From Oscillospiraceae bacterium (GTDB taxonomy: Bacteria; Bacillota; Clostridia; Oscillospirales; Oscillospiraceae), in NCBI GenBank assembly GCA_017545165.1, contig JAFWQQ010000019.1, positions 1 through 64,000 of the forward strand: DNA of 64,000 nt. The letters run 5' to 3'. This document shows positions 49,996 through 59,067 of this stretch, one piece after another (position 1 is the stretch's first letter; every line of letters starts with the position of its first letter). Under the pieces are notes generated by a model that worked only from the letters and a program-made list of their open reading frames with translations, was not told where the DNA came from and did no database searches. Both the position numbers and the translations under genes were made by a program.

Positions 49996-51261
49996 CTAAC
50001 GGAGTCCGAAGCAGGCGCGGACCGCGCCGGCCATGTACAGGGAGCCCACCGCGCAGACCATGCCGTCCTCCCCGGCCTGTTCCCGGGCGGTCTCCACCCC
50101 CTCGGGGATGGAGGCGCAGACGGCGGCGGGCTTCCCGAAGCGGGCCAGATGCTCCGCCAGCTTCCCGGCGGGCAGGGCCCGGTCGCTGTCCGGCGTGACG
50201 CAGACCCAGGCGTCCGCCGCCCCGTTGAGGATCTCAAAGAGGGCGGGGTAGTCCTTGTCCGCCAGCACGCCCACCAGCAGCACCCGGCGCTTGTCCGGAA
50301 AATAGCGCAGCAGGTTGGCGCGGACGCTCTCGGCGCACTGGGGGTTGTGACCCCCGTCCACGATGAAGGGCGGCTCCTCGCTCACCAGCTCGAAGCGGGC
50401 GGGCCAGCTTGCGGCATAGAGCCCGTGCTCCACAGCGTCCTGGGGCAGCGTCCAGCCCCGGCGGCGCAGGACCTCCACGGTCTCCAGGACCACGGCGGCA
50501 TTGCGCAGCTGATGGTCCCCCAGCAGCGCCAGGGCATAGGGCTCGCCCTTATACAGGAAGCTCTGGCCCTCCAGACTGTCGAACTCCGGGCGCAGCTGAG
50601 AGAAATCCGCCGCGTGCAGGGCGCAGCCGGCCTCCCGGGCCTTCTGCTCCAGCACCGCCAGCACGCTCTCGCTCTGCTGATAGACCACCGCGTCGCAGCC
50701 GGGCTTGAAGATGCCCGCCTTTTCCGCGGCGATCTGCTCCAGCGTGTCCCCCAAAATCTCGGTGTGGTCCAGGCCGATGTTCATGACGACGGCGGCCTCG
50801 GGGGCGTCGATCACATTGGTGGCGTCCAGCCTTCCGCCCAGACCCACCTCCAGCACCACGATGTCGGCCTCTGCCCGGGCGTACCAGAGCAGGGCGGCGG
50901 CGGTCATGAGCTCGAATTCTGTGGGATGGTCGGCCATGGCGTCGGCCTGGGGCCGGATCTCCGTCACCAGCTCCGCCAGGGTCTCGTCCTCGATGGGGCG
51001 GCCGTCCAGCTGCATCCGCTCGTTGAAGCGGAAGAGATAGGGGGAGGTGTAAAGCCCGGTGCGATAGCCGGCGCAGCGCAGGATCGAAGCCAGCATGGCC
51101 GCGCAGCTGCCCTTGCCGTTGGTGCCGGCGATGTGGACATATTTCAGCCTGTCCTGGGGCCGGCCCAGCCGCTCCAGCAGCTCCTGCGTCCGGCTCAGGC
51201 CGGGCTTGGAGCCCATCCAGCGGGTGCCGTTGATGTAGTTGAGCGCTTCCTGATAGTTCAT
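49996..51261 (-). CDS. folC: Folylpolyglutamate synthase / dihydrofolate synthase
   Basis: Mur-ligase family: HIAGTNGKGSCAAMLASIL carries the P-loop, TSPYLFRFNERMQLDGRPI follows, then VLEVGLGGRLDATNVI, NIGLDHTEILGDTLEQIA, VDGGHNPQC. Adds glutamates to (dihydro)folate in the cytoplasm. 421 residues, usual length. ATG 51261 follows AAAGGAG. Whether it has the dihydrofolate synthase activity cannot be told. Confidence 0.93.
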   Translation of the reverse strand: MNYQEALNYINGTRWMGSKPGLSRTQELLERLGRPQDRLKYVHIAGTNGKGSCAAMLASILRCAGYRTGLYTSPYLFRFNERMQLDGRPIEDETLAELVTEIRPQADAMADHPTEFELMTAAALLWYARAEADIVVLEVGLGGRLDATNVIDAPEAAVVMNIGLDHTEILGDTLEQIAAEKAGIFKPGCDAVVYQQSESVLAVLEQKAREAGCALHAADFSQLRPEFDSLEGQSFLYKGEPYALALLGDHQLRNAAVVLETVEVLRRRGWTLPQDAVEHGLYAASWPARFELVSEEPPFIVDGGHNPQCAESVRANLLRYFPDKRRVLLVGVLADKDYPALFEILNGAADAWVCVTPDSDRALPAGKLAEHLARFGKPAAVCASIPEGVETAREQAGEDGMVCAVGSLYMAGAVRACFGLR

Positions 51262-51399
51262 GCCGCATCTCCTTTCCTGTATATTAGCACACTCTTTTCG
51301 CCCCTGCAAGGCTCTTTGACGAGACAGAGCGAGATTTCATCGGCCAATGCGTCCGTCCTTCGTCTGTCATCCAGAGGAGGCGGTACCGACGAAGGGGGC

Positions 51400-51720
51400 G
51401 AAGCCCACATCGCGCCGCCGATCACGCACGCGAGGGGCAACGGCGGGCGACCAAAGGTCGCCCCTTCGGGCGGGGGACGGGAGTCGGCGCATATCGCGGG
51501 AGGGGCTGCGCCCCCACGGCCGGGGACGGAGCGTCAGCGCAAGGGGGGGCAAGCACAATGCCCCGCGGACCGGCGGGGGAGCAAAGGTTGCCCCTTCGGG
51601 CGGGGGACGGCAGGAACGCGGAGGATATCCCCAGTCACGACGCCTGCGGGCGCGCATCGGCTCCCTCTTTGAGGGAGCTGCCCCAGTGCGCACACTGGGG
51701 CTGAGGGAGTCCAACCCGCG
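51400..51720. repeat. Stretch of degenerate REP units and CTCCCTC hairpins
   Basis: GGCGGGCGACCAAAGGTCGC (51440-51465) and related pieces are degenerate copies of the 32.5-kb array (the CTAC is CTTC here). At 51660-51718 GGCTCCCTCTTTGAGGGAGC and CAGTGCGCACACTGG form two hairpins ending TGAGGGAGTCC; the same layout recurs at 62430-62500. The 768-base gap 51262-52029 has no gene before the rpmG promoter. Confidence 0.6.
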
Positions 51721-51872
51721 ACACACCCAAGACCCACAAAGAGGGAGGCCAGGACACCGGGGTTTTGTGCCGTCGGGCGGGGGCGAACACCATATCTTGT
51801 TCGCCGCCTCCGGAGCGGGGAGAGGGAGCGCAAAAGGCCTGAAAAAAGCTGGATTTTCCCGCAAAAAAACAC

Positions 51873-51901
51873 TTGACCCGGGAAAAACGCTGTGCTATAA
51901 T
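51873..51901 (+). promoter_or_regulatory. Promoter for rpmG-secE-nusG-rplKA
   Basis: TTGACC (51873-51878), 17-bp spacer, TATAAT (51896-51901), about 120 nt before rpmG. Confidence 0.8.
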
Positions 51902-52029
51902 CCGTTTTACCTGTCGGACGAGAGGTTTCTTTTTGCGCGCTTTTTTCCGCGCGCTCAGGGACCCCGGCGTCCAAACAGGGAGGCAATGCCCGCAGACAGC
52001 GGGTAAATAAAATAGGAGGTGCCGAAACA

Positions 52030-52191
52030 ATGGCTGCAGGCGCAAGAGTAAAGATTACCCTTCGTTGCGACGAATGCAAGCAGAGAAACTACAACACGGT
52101 CAAGAACAAGAAGAACACGTCCGACCGTTTGGAGCGGAGCAAATACTGCCCCTTCTGCAGAAAGCATACCAAGCACGTAGAGACCAAGTGA
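52030..52191 (+). CDS. rpmG: 50S ribosomal protein L33
   Basis: A 53-residue protein [20 protein letters not shown] ... [15 protein letters not shown]. Both CxxC pairs are present, so it is the zinc-binding form. ATG 52030 follows AGGAGG. First gene of the secE-nusG operon, as in many Firmicutes. Confidence 0.95.
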   Translation: MAAGARVKITLRCDECKQRNYNTVKNKKNTSDRLERSKYCPFCRKHTKHVETK

Positions 52192-52212
52192 GATCAGAAA
52201 GGACGCGTGAAA

Positions 52213-52503
52213 ATGGCTGACGAAAAGAAAACGACTGAAGAGAAAAAGCTTCAGGGTGCACCCACCAAGGCCGTCACCGCCGTGAAGAAGGACGATTCCA
52301 AGCCCGGTTTCTTTAAGCGGATTGGAAAGTGGTTCCGGGAAATGAAGAGCGAGCTGAAGAAGGTCATTTGGCCCACGCCGAAGGTCCTGCTCAAGAACTC
52401 CGTCGTTTCCGTGGTCTTCATGCTGGTTTCTGCTCTGGTGCTCTTCTGCACCGATGAGATCGCATACCAGGCTGTACAGCTGCTGTTCAAGTTCGTGGGT
52501 TAA
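52213..52503 (+). CDS. secE: Preprotein translocase subunit SecE
   Basis: A 96-residue protein with a basic N-terminal extension and one membrane helix. FKRIGKWFREMKSELKKVIWP is the conserved SecE amphipathic region, followed by VVFMLVSALVLFCTDEIAY. ATG 52213 is preferred to GTG 52207, which would lie too close to AAAGGA. Gap of 6 bp to nusG. Confidence 0.93.
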   Translation: MADEKKTTEEKKLQGAPTKAVTAVKKDDSKPGFFKRIGKWFREMKSELKKVIWPTPKVLLKNSVVSVVFMLVSALVLFCTDEIAYQAVQLLFKFVG

Positions 52504-52509
52504 GCGATC

Positions 52510-53034
52510 ATGGCTGAAGAAGCAAAGTGGTACGTGGTCCACACGTACTCCGGTTATGAAAACGCCGTTGCCGCGGCTGTGATGAAGGCCGCGGAAAACC
52601 GCAAAATGACCGACCTGATCCGGGAAGTGAACATCCCCATGGAAACTGTCACCGAGTTCACCGACAACGGCGAAAAGACGGTGGAGCGGAAGGTGTTCCC
52701 CGGTTACGTGCTGGTGAAGATGATCATGACGGACGACAGCTGGCACCTGGTCCACAATGTGCGCGGCGCAACGGGCTTCGTGGGCTCCGACGGCAAGGCC
52801 GTCCCCCTGACGGAGCAGGAGATCTACGATCTGGGCGTGGAGCGCCGGGAGATCGTGGTGGGTTATGCCGTGGGCGACGAGGTCAAGGTCATCGACGGGC
52901 CTCTGTCCGGCTTCCTCGGCACAGTGGACGAGCTGGAACCCGAGAAGAACCGGGTCCGCGTCGTCGTTTCCATGTTCGGCCGCGAGACTCCGGTGGATCT
53001 GGAGCTCGACCAGGTCGAAGTCATCAAAGAATAA
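52510..53034 (+). CDS. nusG: Transcription termination/antitermination protein NusG
   Basis: A 174-residue protein: KWYVVHTYSGYENAVAAAV starts the NGN domain and VFPGYVLVKMIMTDDSWHLV and VRGATGFVGSDGKAVPL follow. The KOW motif is GDEVKVIDGPLSGFLGTVDE. Binds RNA polymerase and the ribosome. No strong RBS of its own, so translation is probably coupled to secE. Confidence 0.96.
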   Translation: MAEEAKWYVVHTYSGYENAVAAAVMKAAENRKMTDLIREVNIPMETVTEFTDNGEKTVERKVFPGYVLVKMIMTDDSWHLVHNVRGATGFVGSDGKAVPLTEQEIYDLGVERREIVVGYAVGDEVKVIDGPLSGFLGTVDELEPEKNRVRVVVSMFGRETPVDLELDQVEVIKE

Positions 53035-53052
53035 TAAGAAAGAGGTGCTACC

Positions 53053-53478
53053 ATGGCACAGAAAGTAGTAGGATACGTTAGATTCCAGGTTCCTGCCGGC
53101 AAAGCGACTCCGGCGCCCCCCGTCGGCCCCGCTCTGGGCCAGTACGGCGTTAACATCGGTCTGTTCACCAAGGATTTCAACGAGCGCACCAAGGCCGACA
53201 TGGGCCTGATGATCCCCGTTGTCATCACCGTGTATTCTGACCGCAGCTTCACCTTCGTCTGCAAGACTCCTCCTGCCGCCCTTCTCATCAAGAAGGCCTG
53301 CGGCATTGAGACCGCTTCCGGCGTGCCCCAGCGGGACAAGGTTGCCACCATCAGCATGGAAGACGTGCGCAAGATCGCCGAGCAGAAGATGCCCGACCTG
53401 AACTGCACCGATATCGAGTCTGCCATCAGCATGATCAAGGGCACCTGCCGCTCCATGGGCGTGCTCGTCGGCGAGTAA
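53053..53478 (+). CDS. rplK: 50S ribosomal protein L11
   Basis: A 141-residue protein: [20 protein letters not shown] (proline-rich signature), [26 protein letters not shown] at the end. RBS GAGGTG precedes ATG 53053. Confidence 0.97.
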   Translation: MAQKVVGYVRFQVPAGKATPAPPVGPALGQYGVNIGLFTKDFNERTKADMGLMIPVVITVYSDRSFTFVCKTPPAALLIKKACGIETASGVPQRDKVATISMEDVRKIAEQKMPDLNCTDIESAISMIKGTCRSMGVLVGE

Positions 53479-53542
53479 GACCGGTCGCCCTACGTGGGAG
53501 GATCTATCCATCCATTACACCACTATTTAGGAGGAAACAAAA

Positions 53543-54235
53543 TTGTTTAGAGGTAAAAATTATAAAGAGAGCGCAAAGCTCATTGATAAGCAGGCCCTGT
53601 ACGATCCCCAGGAGGCCCTGCAGCTGGTCATCAACGCCAGCAAGGCCAAGTTCGACGAGACCGTGGAGCTCCACGTGAAGCTGGGCGTTGACGGCCGTCA
53701 CGCCGACCAGCAGGTCCGCGGCGCCATCGTGCTGCCCAACGGCACCGGCAAGACCGTCCGCGTGCTGGTGTTCTGCCCGCCCGAGCAGGTCGAAGAGGCC
53801 CTGGCTGCCGGCGCCGACTATGCCGGCGGCATGGATTACGTGGAAAAGATCCAGAAGGAAGCCTGGTTCGAGTTCGACACCGTCATCGCCAATCCCAAGA
53901 TGATGGGCACCGTGGGCCGTCTGGGTAAGATCCTGGGCCCCAAGGGCCTGATGCCCTCCCCCAAGGCCGGCACCGTTACCCCCAACGTGTCCCAGGCCGT
54001 GAAGGAAGCCAAAGCCGGTAAGGTCGAGTACCGTCTGGACAAGACCAACATCATCCACTGCCCCATCGGCAAGGTCAGCTTCGGCGCCGAGAAGCTGTAT
54101 GAGAACTATGTGGCTCTCATCAGCGCCATCATCAAGGCCAAGCCCGCCGCCGCCAAGGGCCAGTATATCCGTTCTTGCGTCACCGCCTCCACCATGGGCC
54201 CCGGCGTCAAGATCAACGCTCAGAAGCAGCTTTAA
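53543..54235 (+). CDS. rplA: 50S ribosomal protein L1
   Basis: A 230-residue protein starting at a TTG ([14 protein letters not shown]), after AGGAGGAAA with 7-8 nt spacing. Contains [39 protein letters not shown] and [20 protein letters not shown]. The operon ends here at a terminator rather than continuing into rplJ-rplL-rpoBC. Confidence 0.96.
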   Translation: MFRGKNYKESAKLIDKQALYDPQEALQLVINASKAKFDETVELHVKLGVDGRHADQQVRGAIVLPNGTGKTVRVLVFCPPEQVEEALAAGADYAGGMDYVEKIQKEAWFEFDTVIANPKMMGTVGRLGKILGPKGLMPSPKAGTVTPNVSQAVKEAKAGKVEYRLDKTNIIHCPIGKVSFGAEKLYENYVALISAIIKAKPAAAKGQYIRSCVTASTMGPGVKINAQKQL

Positions 54236-54256
54236 TCCAAGCAGCCCAGGGCGCAG

Positions 54257-54289
54257 AAAAATCCCGTGCCGCCCGGTACGGGATTTTTT
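54257..54289 (+). terminator. Terminator after rplA
   Basis: AAAAATCCCGT (54257-54267) pairs with ACGGGATTTTT (54278-54288), T-run included. Confidence 0.9.
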
Positions 54290-54345
54290 CATCGGGGCTC
54301 GTCTTCCCCGACCTCTTATTTTTCCTGAATTCCGTAACGAATTTG

Positions 54346-54374
54346 TAGACATTTTGAAATAGCTGTGTTATACT
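54346..54374 (+). promoter_or_regulatory. Promoter for the low-complexity membrane protein gene
   Basis: TAGACA (54346-54351), 17-bp spacer, TATACT (54369-54374). Confidence 0.6.
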
Positions 54375-54407
54375 CTATCCATATCCTCGGAAAGGAGCCT
54401 TTTTGAG

Positions 54408-55376
54408 ATGGAGACAAAGAAAAAGACGGAAAAAGATCGGATCTCTGCGGTCTTGTTCATCGTCGTATTCCTGCTGGTGGTCGTGATCGTCATCATGGTG
54501 CTGAAGACTGTGGACGACAAGCGCGCCGCCCAGCAGGCTCAGGAGCAGACCCCCAACACCCAGGCCTTTCAGCCTCTGGATCAGGACCCCAACGCCATTG
54601 TGACCGGGGACAGTTCTGAGCCCATCGAAGACTATGGCCCGGTAACTGTGCTGCCCAACTCCAACAGCGGCACCAGCTACATCGGCGGCAATAACGGCGG
54701 CAATAACGGCGGCAACAACGGCGGCAACAACGGCGGCAATAACGGCGGCCAGACCACCCAGCCCACTGCTGCCCCGGCCAACAACCAGCAGCCCGCCAAC
54801 AATCAGCAGCCTGCCAACAACCAGCAGCCCGCCAACAACCAGCAGCCGGTCAACAACCAGCCGACCACGCCGGACAACACCCAGACCTACACCGCGCCCA
54901 GCGAGCTGCCCGCAACGGTGGAAACTCCGCCCGCCGCGCAGCCTTCCGGCGACTTTACCCCGTACCTCATGGGGAAAGACACGTTCTACAGCGACTCCGG
55001 CACCTTCCTGAATATCCACGCCGATTGGGAAGCCCGGGCCGTGAGCCCTGACCAGGTGGAGATCACCATCATCGTCTTCGCCGACCACCAGAGCCTGCAA
55101 ACTCCCGGCCTGGACAATTCTGTCGGCATCCGGGTGGACGACATGTATGTGACCATGACCTCTCCCGACATCCATCAGGACAGCAACGACCAAACCAGCA
55201 CCCAGATCGGCAAGCACACCTTTACCGTGAACCTGGGGGCGGGCGAGACCAAGACCGTCTCCGTCCAGGCAGCCTGGGGCTACGGCGGACAGTACGGCAC
55301 CAACTACGGCGGCTATTACCACCGGGTCCAGATCGACTCGATCGAGTGCGGCGGCGGCATCAAGCTGAGCCGCTAA
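54408..55376 (+). CDS. Membrane-anchored surface protein with Gly/Asn and PANNQQ repeats
   Basis: An N-terminal membrane helix (VLFIVVFLLVVVIVIMVL), an acidic linker, five GGNN repeats (12-bp DNA unit, about 54685-54748), four to five PANNQQ repeats (18-bp unit, about 54774-54860), then a 130-residue extracellular domain with a beta-rich pattern (DQVEITIIVFADHQSL, HTFTVNLGAGETKTVSVQA). The perfect DNA repeats predict length variation between strains. The C-terminal domain is not recognised. RBS GGAAAGGAG precedes ATG 54408. Confidence 0.8.
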   Translation: METKKKTEKDRISAVLFIVVFLLVVVIVIMVLKTVDDKRAAQQAQEQTPNTQAFQPLDQDPNAIVTGDSSEPIEDYGPVTVLPNSNSGTSYIGGNNGGNNGGNNGGNNGGNNGGQTTQPTAAPANNQQPANNQQPANNQQPANNQQPVNNQPTTPDNTQTYTAPSELPATVETPPAAQPSGDFTPYLMGKDTFYSDSGTFLNIHADWEARAVSPDQVEITIIVFADHQSLQTPGLDNSVGIRVDDMYVTMTSPDIHQDSNDQTSTQIGKHTFTVNLGAGETKTVSVQAAWGYGGQYGTNYGGYYHRVQIDSIECGGGIKLSR

Positions 55377-55432
55377 GGCTGCCGGATCCCTCCCGGGCGG
55401 GAACGCCGAAGGAGGAACTTGATTCCCGGCGA

Positions 55433-55479
55433 TTGACGAATCGGCAAGCTCAGCGTACAATGAGCTTGCCGATTTTTTT
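55433..55479 (+). promoter_or_regulatory. nth promoter embedded in the preceding terminator
   Basis: TCGGCAAGCTCA (55441-55452) pairs with TGAGCTTGCCGA (55461-55472), followed by TTTTTTT: a terminator for the upstream gene. The same bases contain TTGACG (55433-55438), 17-bp spacer, TACAAT (55456-55461), so a promoter for nth is overlaid on the hairpin. Confidence 0.6.
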
Positions 55480-55553
55480 GAAGAACGGGCAAGGGAAGCT
55501 CCTTTGCCCGGCTTGCTCACCCTTTCCGTGAGAGACAGACAGGAGGAAGCAAC

Positions 55554-56189
55554 ATGCGCACTCAGGAACAGGTCAATGAAATCGTCCGGCTGCTGCTGGC
55601 GGAATACCCGGAGGCCAGCTGCACCCTGGACTACGGCAAGGACTACGAGCTGCTCTTCTCCGTGCGTCTGGCCGCCCAGTGCACCGACGAACGGGTGAAC
55701 CAGATCACCCCTGCCCTCTTCGCGCGTTTTCCCACCCTGGAGAGCTTCGCCGCCGCGGACGTGGAAGAGGTGGAGAAATACGTCCATTCCTGCGGGTTCT
55801 TCCGGGCCAAGGCCAGGGACATCGTCGCCTGCGCCCAGATGATCCTGGAAAAGCACGGCGGCAAGGTCCCCGCCACCATGGAGGAGCTGACCCGGCTTCC
55901 CGGCGTGGGCCGCAAGACCGCCAATCTCATCCTGGGGGACGTGTTCCGGGTCCCCGGCTCCGTGGTGGTGGACACCCACTGCATCCGCATCTCCAACCGG
56001 CTGGGCCTGGTGGACGATCTGAAGGACCCTCCGAAGATCGAGGCGGCCCTGCGGAAGCTCCTGCCGCCGGAGTCCTCCTCGGATTTCTGCCACTGCATCG
56101 TGCTCCACGGCCGGGCGGTGTGCGACGCGCGCAAGCCCCGCTGCGAGGCCTGCTGCGTCCGGCACCTGTGCCAGCATTTCTCCGGCTGA
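55554..56189 (+). CDS. nth: Endonuclease III
   Basis: Base-excision DNA glycosylase/AP lyase for oxidised pyrimidines. The helix-hairpin-helix LPGVGRKTANLIL holds the Schiff-base Lys121 and VVVDTHC the catalytic Asp140. The four cysteines C-X6-C-X2-C-X5-C at the end (CDARKPRCEACCVRHLC) bind a 4Fe-4S cluster. 211 residues. RBS AGGAGG precedes ATG 55554. Followed 9 bp later by the acyltransferase gene. Confidence 0.96.
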   Translation: MRTQEQVNEIVRLLLAEYPEASCTLDYGKDYELLFSVRLAAQCTDERVNQITPALFARFPTLESFAAADVEEVEKYVHSCGFFRAKARDIVACAQMILEKHGGKVPATMEELTRLPGVGRKTANLILGDVFRVPGSVVVDTHCIRISNRLGLVDDLKDPPKIEAALRKLLPPESSSDFCHCIVLHGRAVCDARKPRCEACCVRHLCQHFSG

Positions 56190-56198
56190 GGAGGCGCC

Positions 56199-57263
56199 AT
56201 GAAACGAGACGCGAATCTGGACCTGATCCGCTGCGCTGCGGTGATCTTTGTGCTGTTTCTGCACTTCATCTACAACAGCGGCTGGTACCAAACGCCCAAT
56301 GTGGATTTTCCCCACTGGATCATGAATCTGCTGCGGGCCCTGCTCCTCAGCTGTGTGCCGCTGTTTCTGATGCTCACCGGCTATCTGTGCTGCCGCAAGA
56401 AGCTGTCCGCCCGCTATTATCTGGGCCTGGTGCGGATCTATGTGATCTATCTGCTCTCCTGCGCAGCCAGTCTCCTGGTCCGCCGTTTCGCGCTGGGGGA
56501 AGCCATCAGCCTGCGCTCGGCGATCTACGGCGTCCTGAACCACAGAGCCAACACCTACAGCTGGTATATCGCCATGTACACCGGCCTGTTTCTGCTGATC
56601 CCCTTCCTGAATCTGACCTGGGAGGCCTTGAAAACCCGGCGGAAGCGGCTGGTGCTGCTGGGGACCATGATCTATCTGAGCTCGGTGCCCAGTCTGCTGA
56701 ATCTGCGCTATCAGCTCTACATGATCTGGTGGAACTGTCTCTACCCCATCGCCTTCTTTTTCATCGGCGCCTATATCCGGGAGTATCGCCGCAAGCTCCG
56801 CCCCGGCCTTCTGGCCCTGGGCCTCCTGATCGCGCTGATCGTCTCCGCAAGCATCAATTTTGTCCTCAGCCGCCCCTATCCCTTCGTCTTCGTCGACGCC
56901 AACAATTATGACGGCTTTGAGGTCCTGATCTGTTCGGTGCTGCTCTTCCTGCTGCTGCTGAACCTGGATCTGAGCCGCTGCCCGAATTGGCTCGGCGCCG
57001 GGATCCGGAGGCTGTCCCTGCTGTCCCTCTCGATCTATCTGTTCTCCAACGCGACGGATCTGGTGATCTACACCATCGGCTGGCGCCTGATCCCCCATCG
57101 GGGGGCCTGGATCTTCCTCTATGCCCTCTGCGCCCTGGCGAGCCTGCTGGTCTGTATCCCCCTGGCCTGGCTGGCGGAAACGCTGGCCCGCCCGCTGACG
57201 GGCTGGATCTGCGAAGGTCTGAGCCGGCTGTACCGCCGCCTGGCGCCGAAGGGAACGGAATGA
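56199..57263 (+). CDS. Acyltransferase family 3 membrane protein
   Basis: A 354-residue protein with about ten membrane helices. It starts KRDANLDLIRCAAVIFVLFLHFI, where the conserved His of the family lies in helix 1, and PLFLMLTGYL follows. These enzymes O-acetylate or acylate cell-surface sugars. RBS GAGGAGG precedes ATG 56199. The substrate is unknown. Confidence 0.88.
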   Translation: MKRDANLDLIRCAAVIFVLFLHFIYNSGWYQTPNVDFPHWIMNLLRALLLSCVPLFLMLTGYLCCRKKLSARYYLGLVRIYVIYLLSCAASLLVRRFALGEAISLRSAIYGVLNHRANTYSWYIAMYTGLFLLIPFLNLTWEALKTRRKRLVLLGTMIYLSSVPSLLNLRYQLYMIWWNCLYPIAFFFIGAYIREYRRKLRPGLLALGLLIALIVSASINFVLSRPYPFVFVDANNYDGFEVLICSVLLFLLLLNLDLSRCPNWLGAGIRRLSLLSLSIYLFSNATDLVIYTIGWRLIPHRGAWIFLYALCALASLLVCIPLAWLAETLARPLTGWICEGLSRLYRRLAPKGTE

Positions 57264-57318
57264 TCCACACAAAAATTCTCCCCGCGCAAGGGGATGCCAT
57301 AAGGAAAGGAGATTGGAA

Positions 57319-58827
57319 ATGACCAACCGGCAGAAACTGAAAAAACTCTTCGCGATCCTGGACGAGATCGAGTCCTATTTCCACGCCATCGGCAAGATGA
57401 GCTTCGACATGGAGTGCTGCGCCCCGGAGGAGGGCATCGAGCCCGCCGGCAAGGACATGGCCGTCCTGGGCAAGCAGGTCCACAAGCTGACCCACAGCAA
57501 GACCTACGAGAGGCTGATCCGGGAGCTGCATGAGAACAACGAGGGCCTGAGCCCCGTGCAGAAGAAGACCGTTGAGCATCTCTATGACTACTGGAGCAAG
57601 ACCAAGAACATTTCCGCCCAGCTCTCCTATGAGATGGATCTGGTCACCAACAAGGCCTATGGCGACTGGCTGAGCGCCAAAAAGGCCAGCGATTTCTCCC
57701 TGTTCCGCAAATCCCTGGCGGATCTGATCCACTACACCCGCCTGGCCATCGACCTGCGGGAAGAGAAGAAGGCCACGCCCTACGACAGCTGCCTGGACGA
57801 CACCGAAAAGGGCGGCAGCATCGCGCAGCTGGACGGCTTCTTCGCCGCGCTGAAGGAGCGGATCGTGCCCCTGCTGCAGCGGATCGTGGCCGAGGGCAAG
57901 CCCATCCGGGAGGACTTCATGTCCCGCCCGGTGCCCATCCCCCGGCAGGAGGCCATGTCCAGGTATCTGCTGAAGCTGGAGGGCCTGCGGCAGTCTGCCC
58001 TGGTGCTGATGACCACCGAGCACCCCTTCACCACCAACTTCGGCCGGTACGACGTGCGCGTCACCACCCACTACCACGAGGACAGCTTCATCTCCAACGT
58101 GTTCACCACCCTCCACGAGGGCGGTCACGCGCTGTTCATGCAGAACGAGCCCCAGGAGCTGCACGACCAGCACTGCGCCGACAACATGACCAGCGCCATG
58201 CACGAGACCATCTCCCGCTTCTACGAGAACCTGATCGGCCGGAGCGAGGCCTTCATCAGCCTGGTGGCCCCCAAGATCCGGGAGCTCAGCGAGGGCGTCT
58301 TCGACGACATCAGCGACCGGGAGCTCTACGAGGCCGTGAACGTGGCCCGGCCCAGCCTGATCCGCACCGAGGCGGACGAGCTGAGCTACTGCCTGCACAT
58401 CATGATCCGCTACGAGCTGGAGAAGGCCTTCATCAACGGCGAGATCACGGTGGACGAGATCCCTGCCCTCTGGAACGCCAAATACAAGGAGTATCTGGGC
58501 ATCGAGGTGCCCGACGACGCCCAGGGCTGCCTGCAGGACGTGCACTGGTCCGGCTATTCTTTCGGCTATTTCCCCTCCTACGCCCTGGGCAACGCCTACG
58601 GGGTGCAGATCCTGCGGCGGATGGAGAAGGACTTCGACGTGGACGCCGCCGTCCGGGCCGGGGAGCTCACGAGGATCCGGGACTGGCTCACGGAGCATGT
58701 GTTCTCCATCGCCTCCCTGACCACGCCGGACGAGTGGATCCGCGCCGTCACCGGCGAGAGCCTGAACGTGAACTACTTCCTGGACTACCTGGAGGAGAAA
58801 TTTACGAAGCTCTACGAGCTGAAGTGA
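57319..58827 (+). CDS. Carboxypeptidase M32 (thermostable carboxypeptidase-like)
   Basis: A 502-residue zinc peptidase: the HEXXH motif is in TTLHEGGHALFMQ, the NMTSAMHETISRFYEN segment gives the third ligand region, and YCLHIMIRYELEKAFINGEI and VHWSGYSFGYFPSYALGNAYG are family hallmarks. Removes C-terminal amino acids of peptides in the cytoplasm. ATG 57319 is preferred to TTG 57313, which lies only 2 nt after AAAGGAG. Confidence 0.95.
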   Translation: MTNRQKLKKLFAILDEIESYFHAIGKMSFDMECCAPEEGIEPAGKDMAVLGKQVHKLTHSKTYERLIRELHENNEGLSPVQKKTVEHLYDYWSKTKNISAQLSYEMDLVTNKAYGDWLSAKKASDFSLFRKSLADLIHYTRLAIDLREEKKATPYDSCLDDTEKGGSIAQLDGFFAALKERIVPLLQRIVAEGKPIREDFMSRPVPIPRQEAMSRYLLKLEGLRQSALVLMTTEHPFTTNFGRYDVRVTTHYHEDSFISNVFTTLHEGGHALFMQNEPQELHDQHCADNMTSAMHETISRFYENLIGRSEAFISLVAPKIRELSEGVFDDISDRELYEAVNVARPSLIRTEADELSYCLHIMIRYELEKAFINGEITVDEIPALWNAKYKEYLGIEVPDDAQGCLQDVHWSGYSFGYFPSYALGNAYGVQILRRMEKDFDVDAAVRAGELTRIRDWLTEHVFSIASLTTPDEWIRAVTGESLNVNYFLDYLEEKFTKLYELK

Positions 58828-58850
58828 GCGGGCAGTGCCGCGGGCGCGGG

Positions 58851-58881
58851 CAGTTCGCAGTTCGCAGTTCGTAGTTCGTAG
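58851..58881 (-). repeat. TACGAAC/TGCGAAC heptamer repeat, locus 6
   Basis: Four reverse-complement units (GTTCGCA, GTTCGTA), followed by GAAGACGGGG, a flank shared with the locus at 62747. Confidence 0.75.
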
Positions 58882-58997
58882 AAGACGGGGGTGCGATTTT
58901 GCCTCCCCCGAGGGGGAAACGCAAGCCGCCGATCTCACGGGAGGCGGATGACGGAAGGGGTTCGGCGCGTTTTCGGCGTTCCGCTTTCAGAAAACAA

Positions 58998-59062
58998 GGG
59001 ACGCTGCCGTCTGGCAGCGTCCCTCAAGCTGTCTGAGGACGCGGCGTTTTTGCCGCGTCCTT
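58998..59062. repeat. Two GC-rich hairpins ending convergent genes
   Basis: GGGACGCTGCC/GGCAGCGTCCC (about 58999-59023) and GGACGCGGC/GCCGCGTCC (59037-59060, with TTTTT in the loop) lie just after the RAYT-like gene's end. TCAAGCTGTC between them echoes the ends of the 157-bp repeat. Confidence 0.55.
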
Positions 59063-59067
59063 GCTGT

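Noticed and set aside
54375..57326. A 983-codon open frame on the minus strand
   Set aside because: It is antisense to three well supported genes, has Gly/Gln/Arg-rich low-complexity composition, and lacks RBS and domains. It is a high-GC artefact.
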